A stretch of DNA of 13,671 nt from an uncultured Oribacterium sp. (GTDB taxonomy: Bacteria; Bacillota; Clostridia; Lachnospirales; Lachnospiraceae), in assembly GCA_934270345.1 (NCBI GenBank), contig CAKQPT010000044.1, positions 1-13,671 of the forward strand, given 5' to 3'. Below are positions 6,541 to 12,541 of this stretch, one piece after another. A program made the translations under genes and the position numbers. Every line of letters starts with the position of its first letter. Position 1 is the first letter of the stretch. The notes under the pieces were generated by a model, which worked only from the letters and a program-made list of their open reading frames with translations, searched no databases and had not been told where the DNA came from.

Positions 6541-6651
6541 ATGCATGGATATGCAGCTGCCGAAATCAAACCGGGCGTGCAGAGCTTAGTGCCAGCGGCA
6601 CAGCGTCAAGGCGCACCATCCAAGTGGTGGTCGCCTGCATTGGCCAGATAA
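6541..6651 (+). other. Intergenic leader with 36-codon ORF and stem-loop
   Basis: The 145-bp gap before the radical SAM gene holds an open 36-codon frame (ATG 6541 to TAA 6651) without a good ribosome site. It also holds a stem-loop: GGCG-CACCA (6610-6618) pairs with TGGTG-GT-CGCC (6625-6635) around a 6-base loop, with a 2-base bulge. No T-run follows. This could be a leader or attenuator-like structure, but neither element is strong enough to name. Confidence 0.25.
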
Positions 6652-6667
6652 AGAGAAGGGAAACAGT

Positions 6668-7693
6668 ATGCAAGGGGATTTTCTGAACCCGTCATTTTCA
6701 CATATCTACATCGAGCGGGCGATCGACCAGGATCCGCGCTGGCGGGCGCGGGCGGAGCAGATTCTGCAGCACTTTCCGCGGGCGACCTGCATCCCGATCG
6801 AGCACTACAAGGATGTCTTCAACCGGCGGCACCAGAGCTATCCGGCGCAGCATCGCACGCAGGCGCTGATCCTCGCGGTGAAGCATGGCCGCTCCGTCTA
6901 TCCGGGCGCGCCGGTGTGCCAGAGCATGGGTGAAGAGCACTTCTACTACGCGAGCTCGATGATGAACTGCCTGTTCGACTGCGAGTACTGTTACCTGAAG
7001 GGCATGTACCCGTCCGGGAATCTCGTGATTTTCCTGAATCTGGAGGACATCTTCGCGGAGGTCGAGGCCCTGCTTCGCCAGCATCCGGTCTACCTCTGCA
7101 TCTCCTACGACACGGACCTCCTCGCGATCGAACCGCTCTGCGGCTACGTGAAGGCCTGGACCGACTTCACCGCCGCGCACCCCGATCTCAGCATTGAGAT
7201 CCGCACGAAGTCCGGCAGCGAGCGCTTCTGGGAGGGCCTCAACCCCTGCCCGCGGAACATTTTCGCCTTCACGCTGTCGCCGGACTACGTCGTCTCGCAC
7301 TACGAGCACCGGACCGGCACCATCACCCAGCGGCTCGCGAGTATCCGCCGCGGCATGGCGCTCGGCTTCACGATCCGTCTCTGCTTCGACCCGATGATCG
7401 CCTGTCCGGACTGGCGCACGGTCTACGGTGGGATGCTGGACGAGGTGCTCCGCACGATTCCGATGGCGGCGGTGCGCGACGTCAGCCTCGGCAGCTTCCG
7501 CCTGAGCGACAGCTACCTGAAGCAGATGCGCCGGAACATGCCGGACAGCGCCGTCGTCCAGTACCCGTACGTCAATGAAAACGGCGTCTACCATTATGAC
7601 GCAGCGCTGACGGAGGAGATGGAGCGCTTCGTGCTGGAGCGCCTCACGAGCGTCCTGCCGCGCGAGCGGATCTTCCGCTGGGAGAGTATTTAA
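6668..7693 (+). CDS. SPL-family radical SAM protein (non-canonical)
   Basis: At 341 residues it is almost the length of B. subtilis SplB. The radical SAM cluster motif is NCLFDCEYCYLKG (C101, C105, C108), and the tyrosines adjoining the third cysteine (Y107, Y109) match SplB. The downstream NLEDIF corresponds to SplB NVEEIL. True spore photoproduct lyase then has an essential hydrogen-donor cysteine (Cys141, in SCTSD). In my by-eye alignment the matching segment here is SYDTD (146-150), placing Tyr147 there; the nearest cysteine is C144. So I call it SPL-like, not a proven photoproduct lyase. Residues 176-340 keep the family's pattern, including FTLSPDYVVSHYE. AGAAGGGA (6654-6661) is the ribosome site. 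It is preceded by the nucleosidase-like gene and followed 2 bases later by an SDR gene, implying one transcript. Confidence 0.82.
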   Translation: MQGDFLNPSFSHIYIERAIDQDPRWRARAEQILQHFPRATCIPIEHYKDVFNRRHQSYPAQHRTQALILAVKHGRSVYPGAPVCQSMGEEHFYYASSMMNCLFDCEYCYLKGMYPSGNLVIFLNLEDIFAEVEALLRQHPVYLCISYDTDLLAIEPLCGYVKAWTDFTAAHPDLSIEIRTKSGSERFWEGLNPCPRNIFAFTLSPDYVVSHYEHRTGTITQRLASIRRGMALGFTIRLCFDPMIACPDWRTVYGGMLDEVLRTIPMAAVRDVSLGSFRLSDSYLKQMRRNMPDSAVVQYPYVNENGVYHYDAALTEEMERFVLERLTSVLPRERIFRWESI

Positions 7694-7695
7694 TT

Positions 7696-8547
7696 ATGGA
7701 AGAAACTAAGAAAAAAGTGGCGCTGGTGACCGGCGCTTCCTCCGGCATCGGCCGTGCCATCAGTGCGCGCCTCCTCGCACTCGGCTACGAGGTTTATGGC
7801 ATCGGCCGGCAGTTCCCGGCGGAGCTTTCGGAGGCTTCGGTCAATGCAGCCGATCGGTCTGCAGGCACCCGCCCGCAGGCCCCACTCGCGCCGGAAGCAG
7901 AGGCAGCGGCCTGGACGCCGACGAATCCGTCTGCTTCTGAAATCGCTGCAGTGGCCGGGGCGCCCGCTGCCTTCCACCCGATCGTCTGCGATCTCCTGGA
8001 TACGAAGAAGCTGCAGAGTGTCGTGGCGTCACTCCAGAAGGAGTGGAAGCAGGAGAAGAGAACCCTCACACTCCTCGTCAATAACGCCGGCACCGCGTAC
8101 TACGGGCTTCACGAGGAGCTGCGTCCGGAGGGAATCTCCGAGATGGTGCGCGTGAACCTCGAGGTGCCGATGCTCCTCACGCAGCAGCTGCTTCGGACAC
8201 TGAAGCAGAACCACGGCACGATCATCAACATCTCCTCGGTGACCGCGATCGGCTCGAACCCACACGGCGTTGCCTATGGCGCGACGAAGGCCGGGCTTCT
8301 CAGCTTCAGCCGGAGCCTCTTCGATGAAGCGCGGAAGTATGGCGTACGCGTGACAGCGATCCTCCCGGACATGACCGACACCGAGCTTTACCGCCATGCC
8401 GACTTCACGGCGGATCCCGCGATGGACGCGCACCTCGAAGCAGAAGATGTCGCTGACGCCGTCGAGTATGCATTGACTACACGCGCCGGCACCTGCGTCC
8501 CGGAGATCATCCTGCGGCCGCAGCTTCACCGAATCAAGAAGAAGTGA
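7696..8547 (+). CDS. Short-chain dehydrogenase/reductase (SDR family)
   Basis: This 283-residue cytoplasmic NAD(P)-dependent oxidoreductase is of the classical SDR type. It has TGASSGIG (12-19) for cofactor binding, NNAG (129-132), and the catalytic Ser181, Tyr194 and Lys198 (ISS...YGATK). A following LPDMTDTEL loop is also present. A region of about 50 residues (41-91), rich in Ala/Pro/Ser/Glu, is inserted between the second beta-strand (GIGRQF) and the FHPIVCDLLD strand; ordinary SDRs have a short turn there. The start lies 2 bases after the radical SAM stop with GGGAGAG (7680-7686) upstream, so translation is probably coupled. The substrate cannot be told from sequence; in this operon it may act on the product or precursor of the nucleosidase and radical SAM enzymes. 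Confidence 0.92.
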   Translation: MEETKKKVALVTGASSGIGRAISARLLALGYEVYGIGRQFPAELSEASVNAADRSAGTRPQAPLAPEAEAAAWTPTNPSASEIAAVAGAPAAFHPIVCDLLDTKKLQSVVASLQKEWKQEKRTLTLLVNNAGTAYYGLHEELRPEGISEMVRVNLEVPMLLTQQLLRTLKQNHGTIINISSVTAIGSNPHGVAYGATKAGLLSFSRSLFDEARKYGVRVTAILPDMTDTELYRHADFTADPAMDAHLEAEDVADAVEYALTTRAGTCVPEIILRPQLHRIKKK

Positions 8548-8553
8548 AGCATG

Positions 8554-8650
8554 TGTAACAGCTCAGGCAAGGGGACCCGGAGGGGCGGCAACGGAGGCCA
8601 TACGTAGAAATCGTGTGAAATCAAGCCGGGTCCCTGTCTGAACTGTTACA
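8554..8650. other. 97-nt long imperfect hairpin (MITE-like element or structured RNA)
   Basis: TGTAACAG (8554-8561) pairs perfectly with CTGTTACA (8643-8650). After one mismatch, 8563-8569 pairs with 8635-8641, including one G-T pair. After a 2-base bulge, GGGACCCGG (8572-8580) pairs with CCGGGTCCC (8626-8634). That makes 24 paired positions. The 45-base apical region holds a smaller stem, ATACG (8600-8604) with CGTGT (8612-8616). It starts 7 bases after the SDR stop. No long T-run follows, so it is not a standard terminator. Terminal inverted repeats suggest a small non-autonomous element; a conserved RNA is the alternative. Confidence 0.7.
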
Positions 8651-8653
8651 AGC

Positions 8654-8677
8654 GAGTTCTAAAAAAACCATGAACTC
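8654..8677. other. Small inverted repeat beside the 97-nt hairpin
   Basis: GAGTTC (8654-8659) and GAACTC (8672-8677) are exact reverse complements around a 12-base A-rich loop. It lies between the long hairpin and the lon promoter. It may belong to the same element or be an independent weak stem-loop. Confidence 0.35.
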
Positions 8678-8688
8678 CCGGCGACTAA

Positions 8689-8717
8689 TTGACAGTAGAT
8701 AGGGCGAGTGGTATTCT
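8689..8717 (+). promoter_or_regulatory. Promoter of lon
   Basis: A perfect TTGACA -35 box (8689-8694) is followed, at 17-bp spacing, by TATTCT (8712-8717) preceded by TGG, which supplies the TGn extended -10 element (8709-8711). The expected transcription start near 8724 gives a leader of about 105 bases before the lon start. Confidence 0.8.
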
Positions 8718-8736
8718 TTTATAGAATTGGCACTCG
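8705..8736. promoter_or_regulatory. Operator-like palindrome over the lon -10 box
   Basis: The outer arms CGAGTG (8705-8710) and CACTCG (8731-8736) and inner arms ATTCT (8713-8717) and AGAAT (8723-8727) are nested inverted repeats around a TTTAT centre (8718-8722), with GT and TGG between the arms. The palindrome covers the -10 element and start region, as expected for a repressor site. It differs from CIRCE, whose arms are oriented GCACTC then GAGTGC with 9 bp between, and lacks CtsR heptad repeats. Confidence 0.6.
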
Positions 8737-8746
8737 TATAAGCAGA

Positions 8747-8773
8747 CTGCTAACAGGCTGCGGCCTGCAGCAG
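8747..8773 (+). promoter_or_regulatory. Stem-loop in the lon leader
   Basis: CAGGC (8754-8758) and GCCTG (8763-8767) close a TGCG loop, and CTGCT (8747-8751) pairs with AGCAG (8769-8773) below small asymmetric bulges. This 10-bp stem sits about 25 bases into the predicted transcript and about 56 bases before the lon start. It could stabilise the message or respond to temperature. The ribosome site AGGAG (8818-8822) is outside the stem. Confidence 0.5.
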
Positions 8774-8829
8774 GAGAGTGTCGTTCAAAAAGCCTTGTGT
8801 TCACATAAACTCTTTTCAGGAGCATAAAT

Positions 8830-11313
8830 ATGAAAGTTTTACCACTTTACAATGTGCTGGTGTTACCGCACTCCAATATATTTTTCCAGACCCAGGCCTT
8901 CCGTGCGATGGCCGGGAATAACATCTACCAGGGTGATGAGGTGACCATCCTCGTCCTCCGGGACCAGCAGACACGCGAGGAGATGACGTCGGAGAGCTTT
9001 TATCCGATCGGCGTCGAGGGCGTCGTCGAGGAGATCAGTACGGACGGCTATGTCGTCGTGCAGACCGCGGCGCGTGTCGACGTGCATCAGGTGCTGGTCA
9101 ACGAGAATCATGAGATCTTCGTCGAGACAACGAAGCGCGCGGACATCATGGATATGGATTCGGCCGAGGCGCACATGAAGCTCGCGAAGATTAAGGAGGG
9201 CCTCCGCGAGATGGTATCCCGCTTCCGTTTCGGCGACATGATGCGCACCTACATCGATCAGTACAGCTCGATCGAGGAGGCGGCGTCGGTGCTCAGCTCA
9301 TGGCTCACCCTCACGAACGAGGAGCGCTACAGCCTGCTGCAGGAGGACTCGACGAAGAAGCGTTTCGAGCGCCTCGAGCGCATCATCTATGAGTATTCCG
9401 AGGTTGCGAAGGTGACCTCCGACGCGCAGTCGGCGCAGCAGGAGGACTACCAGAAGGCGTACAAGGAGCAGGCACTCCGTAAGCAGATCGACTATCTCCA
9501 GAACGAGCTCGACGAGATGCATCCGGAGCAGGTATCCGATGCCCGGAAGTATGAGCTGAAGATCGAGGAATCCGGCATGAACGAGGAGGCGAAGCGCGAA
9601 GCGACGAAGGTCCTGAACCGTGTGAAGAACGACGGCGCGAATTCCGCCGAGTCCGGCATGCTCTACGATTACCTCGATTTCGTGACCGGTCTTTCCTGGA
9701 AGAAGGAAGCTCCGGAGACCATCAACCTCGGCGAGGCCCAGCAGATCCTCGATGAGGATCATTTCGGCATGAAGAAGGTGAAGGAGCGTATCATCCAGCA
9801 GATCGCGGTGATGAATCTTCGGAAGTCTCAGGCCGGTTCCATCCTCGTCTTCGTCGGTGCCCCGGGTACCGGTAAGACCTCGATCGGCAAGTCCATCGCG
9901 AAGGCACTGCACCGGAAGTACGTGCGCGTTTCCCTCGGTGGCGTACGTGATGAAGCGGATATCCGCGGCCACCGCCGTACCTATATCGGAGCGATGCCGG
10001 GCCGTATCATGGATGGCATCGCGAAGGCCGGCGTGTCGAACCCGGTCATGGTGCTTGACGAGATCGACAAGCTCTCGAGCTCTTTCAACGGTGATCCGGC
10101 GAGCGCCCTCCTCGAGGTCCTCGATCCGGAGCAGAACAACAGCTTCACCGATCACTACATGAACGTACCGTATGATCTCAGTGACGTGTTCTTCGTCTGC
10201 ACGGCCAACACCCTCGACACGATCCCGTCTCCGCTGCTGAACCGTATGGAGGTCATCGAGTTCCAGGGCTACACCCCGAGCGAGAAGCTCGAGATCGCGA
10301 AGCGTCATCTCTTCCCGAAGGCCCTGAAGAATGTCGGCCTCGCGGAGGGCGATGTGGCGCTCACGGATGACGTCCTCGACACGATCATCTCGGACTATAC
10401 GCGCGAAGGCGGCGTCCGTGGCCTGAAGAAGCGCCTCGACACCCTCTGCCGTATCGCCGCGGTGAAGTACATCCAGGCAGAGGAGACCGCCGCTTCTGCT
10501 CCGGCCAATGCTGAGACGACCGCCGAAGCCACCACAGCCGCACATCCGGAAGCCGGTACGCCGATCGCCACGTCTGCTCCGGCCAATGCTGAGACGAGCG
10601 CCGAAACCACCACGACCTCACAGCCGACAGCTGACACGCCGATCGCCGCAATCACTTCGGCAGCCGCAACCGCTGAGAAGCATCCAGTGATCCAGGTGAC
10701 CCGCGAAAACCTCCGCGACTTCCTCGACATGCACGCCCTCCCGCATAACAAGGTGAAGGCCTCTGCACAGCCGGGCGTCGTCACCGGTCTCGCCTGGACC
10801 CAGGTCGGCGGCGAAATCCTCTACATCGAAAGCCTCTTCACGAAGGGCAGCGGCAAGACGATCATCACCGGCCAGCTCGGCGACGTCATGAAGGAGTCCA
10901 GCGCCATCGCGCAGGCCCTCGTGCAGTCTCGTTTCCCGGAGCAGGCTGAGCTCTTCGAGAAGAACGACCTTCACATCCACGTACCAGACGGCTCGACCCC
11001 GAAGGACGGCCCATCGGCCGGCATCACCATGACGACCGCCATCGCCTCCCTCGTAACCGGCATCCCGGTACCGCCGAACATCGCCATGACCGGTGAAGTT
11101 TCCCTCGAAGGCGTCGTCAGCGCCATCGGCGGCCTCCCGGAGAAGCTCATGGCCGCAGAGCGCGCCGGCGTCCAGAAGGTTTTCATCCCGAAGGAGAACA
11201 TTGACGACCTCCGCGATGTCGCTGCCGAAGTCCGCGACAGGCTCGAGATCATCCCGGTGGAAAGCATCGAAGAAGTGCTGACCGCACTCGGCATCCTGAA
11301 GACGGAAGCGTAA
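8830..11313 (+). CDS. lon: ATP-dependent protease Lon (LonA type)
   Basis: The protein has 827 residues, slightly longer than typical LonA. The N-terminal substrate-binding domain starts MKVLPLYNVLVLP, followed by a coiled-coil region including KQIDYLQNELDEM. The AAA+ domain has Walker A GAPGTGKT (343-350) and Walker B VLDEID (408-413; D410/E411). The protease domain has the catalytic Ser729 (DGPSAG) and Lys772 (GGLPEKLMAA), 43 residues apart as in E. coli Lon. Lon forms a cytoplasmic hexamer that degrades misfolded and regulatory proteins. Between the AAA+ C-terminal subdomain and the protease domain (about 551-617) is an unusual Ala/Thr/Pro/Glu-rich insert built from two 26-residue repeats; both flanking domains look intact. 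AGGAG (8818-8822) gives a 7-base spacing to ATG 8830. It has its own promoter (8689-8717), an operator-like palindrome and a downstream terminator, so it is probably monocistronic. Confidence 0.97.
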   Translation: MKVLPLYNVLVLPHSNIFFQTQAFRAMAGNNIYQGDEVTILVLRDQQTREEMTSESFYPIGVEGVVEEISTDGYVVVQTAARVDVHQVLVNENHEIFVETTKRADIMDMDSAEAHMKLAKIKEGLREMVSRFRFGDMMRTYIDQYSSIEEAASVLSSWLTLTNEERYSLLQEDSTKKRFERLERIIYEYSEVAKVTSDAQSAQQEDYQKAYKEQALRKQIDYLQNELDEMHPEQVSDARKYELKIEESGMNEEAKREATKVLNRVKNDGANSAESGMLYDYLDFVTGLSWKKEAPETINLGEAQQILDEDHFGMKKVKERIIQQIAVMNLRKSQAGSILVFVGAPGTGKTSIGKSIAKALHRKYVRVSLGGVRDEADIRGHRRTYIGAMPGRIMDGIAKAGVSNPVMVLDEIDKLSSSFNGDPASALLEVLDPEQNNSFTDHYMNVPYDLSDVFFVCTANTLDTIPSPLLNRMEVIEFQGYTPSEKLEIAKRHLFPKALKNVGLAEGDVALTDDVLDTIISDYTREGGVRGLKKRLDTLCRIAAVKYIQAEETAASAPANAETTAEATTAAHPEAGTPIATSAPANAETSAETTTTSQPTADTPIAAITSAAATAEKHPVIQVTRENLRDFLDMHALPHNKVKASAQPGVVTGLAWTQVGGEILYIESLFTKGSGKTIITGQLGDVMKESSAIAQALVQSRFPEQAELFEKNDLHIHVPDGSTPKDGPSAGITMTTAIASLVTGIPVPPNIAMTGEVSLEGVVSAIGGLPEKLMAAERAGVQKVFIPKENIDDLRDVAAEVRDRLEIIPVESIEEVLTALGILKTEA
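10495..10650 (+). repeat. Two in-frame 78-bp repeats inside lon
   Basis: Copies run 10495-10572 and 10573-10650 (residues 556-581 and 582-607). Each begins SAPANAET and ends with TPIA near its last residues. The first 24 bases of each copy are identical and the middle diverges. The repeats lie between the ATPase and protease domains and preserve the frame. Confidence 0.9.
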
Positions 11314-11340
11314 AGCAGACATATATGATTTGATCGTGGC

Positions 11341-11372
11341 ATGGGCCGGAAGCTATTCTCCGGTCCATTTTG
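11341..11372 (+). terminator. Rho-independent terminator after lon
   Basis: ATGGGCCGGA (11341-11350) pairs with TCCGGTCCAT (11359-11368) as a 10-bp stem with one G-T pair and an 8-base loop. The pairing runs into a short TTTT (11368-11371). It starts 28 bases after the lon stop. The T-run is short, so efficiency is uncertain. Confidence 0.75.
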
Positions 11373-11432
11373 AATGGTGGTAAGAAGTAACATTCAGGAA
11401 GCGTAAGTGACAGGGTTGTTCTGCTCTTGTTT

Positions 11433-11460
11433 TTGTTTACGAAGATGCGTAGTATATACA
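11433..11460 (+). promoter_or_regulatory. Possible promoter of the SGNH hydrolase gene
   Basis: TTGTTT (11433-11438) and TATACA (11455-11460) are separated by 16 bp, between the lon terminator and the hydrolase start at 11496. The overlapping TATATA at 11453-11458 is an alternative -10. Matches to consensus are moderate; position is the main support. Confidence 0.35.
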
Positions 11461-11495
11461 TGGCGAGATACAGGTTCTCGGAGAGGAAGGATATC

Positions 11496-12440
11496 ATGAA
11501 ATCCCAAACCACTTATATGAATATAAAACGCATTGTAGCCCTGACTGTTCTTCTCAGCGCAGTGCTTGCCCTGACCGCGTGGGCAGGTACAAACACATGC
11601 AAGAACATGAATACAGACACGAATACAAAAACAAATACCATTATAGAATCAAAGACAAACTCGAATATAAACAACACGAAGCCATCACAGAAGACGAAGG
11701 TGGCCTGCATCGGGGATTCGCTGACGCGCGGCTATCTCCTCGAGGATGCGCAGTCCTATCCGGCGCAGCTCCAGCAGCTCCTGGGTGCGCAGTACGAGGT
11801 GCGGAACTTCGGTCATACCTCGAGCTACGTCATCGACGACGGCCCGGTCGAGTACCGGAACACCGAGGATTACAGCGCGGCCATCCAGTACGACGCCGAC
11901 ATCCTGATCTTTATGTTCGGGTCCAATGATGTGGGCGCCTACAACTTCACGCCGCTCTACTTTCAGAATCAGTACAGGGAGCTGATCAACAGCTTCCGGC
12001 AGACGCAGAAGAACCCGAAGATCTATCTCATCATCGCGCCGGATTCCCACGACCTTCACTTCGGTCTGATCCAGCAGACGATTCAGCCGGTGATGACCCT
12101 CGGGCAGCAGCTCCCGGCGACCGTGATCAACCCGTACTACCTCTTCCTCGGTCACCCGGAGGACTACCTCAGCGACGGTCTGCACCTCACCGGCACCGCG
12201 TATGGAAAGCTGGCACAGCTCGTGCTTCGGGCAATGCAGGGGACCTCTACCTATGTGGAGGCACCGGTTGAGCCGATTTCTCCGGAAGTGCAGGCAGAAA
12301 ACAACCGCCTCTTCCAGCAGGCCACCCAGTACCAGGCTGCCGAGCGGGCCTCGAAGGCAGCCGCCCTCGCTGAGCTCCGCCAGAAGTACCCGAATTACGA
12401 AACGACAGGACTCTGGATTGCCCACGGTGTTCATATCTGA
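11496..12440 (+). CDS. Exported SGNH/GDSL-type hydrolase
   Basis: The protein has 314 residues. I chose ATG 11496 because AGGAAGG (11484-11490) lies 5 bases upstream and the protein then starts with a normal signal peptide (basic NIKR, hydrophobic core, likely cleavage after AWA at residue 30). In-frame ATGs from 11427 upstream lack such a site. A Thr/Asn/Lys-rich linker (31-67) leads to the SGNH blocks: GDS with nucleophile Ser75, Gly106 in NFGH, GSND with Asn144 (142-145), and DGLH with Asp227/His230. A charged tail follows (about 250-314). Such enzymes hydrolyse acyl or acetyl esters, often on polysaccharides or lipids; the substrate is not evident. It follows lon's terminator and appears unrelated to lon in function. 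Confidence 0.88.
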   Translation: MKSQTTYMNIKRIVALTVLLSAVLALTAWAGTNTCKNMNTDTNTKTNTIIESKTNSNINNTKPSQKTKVACIGDSLTRGYLLEDAQSYPAQLQQLLGAQYEVRNFGHTSSYVIDDGPVEYRNTEDYSAAIQYDADILIFMFGSNDVGAYNFTPLYFQNQYRELINSFRQTQKNPKIYLIIAPDSHDLHFGLIQQTIQPVMTLGQQLPATVINPYYLFLGHPEDYLSDGLHLTGTAYGKLAQLVLRAMQGTSTYVEAPVEPISPEVQAENNRLFQQATQYQAAERASKAAALAELRQKYPNYETTGLWIAHGVHI

Positions 12441-12541
12441 ACTTCCGACAGCCCGGCGGTCCTGGCTTCCCGCATCGCCTTTTCAGATGCAGGTCGAACG
12501 TCGCACACAGAACATCTGCAAACGATAGGATGATATCGTCT

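Noticed and set aside
5611..6546. 311-codon minus-strand open frame over the nucleosidase gene
   Set aside because: Its translation is Arg/His/Leu-rich with no family resemblance, while the + strand frame has clear nucleosidase motifs and a ribosome site.
8554..8650. Retron msr/msd region
   Set aside because: Inverted terminal arms are present, but no reverse transcriptase gene lies on either side.
8705..8736. CIRCE element for HrcA upstream of lon
   Set aside because: CIRCE has CACTC first and GAGTG second with a 9-bp spacer; here the order is reversed and the spacer is 20 bp.
8651..8829. T-box or other named riboswitch in the lon leader
   Set aside because: No T-box core sequence, no antiterminator/terminator pair and no recognised ligand-binding motif are visible; lon is not a typical target.
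9298..10545. 415-codon open frame on the minus strand within lon
   Set aside because: It is antisense to strongly conserved Lon sequence. Long antisense frames arise from GC-rich codon bias, and the translation shows no recognisable domain.
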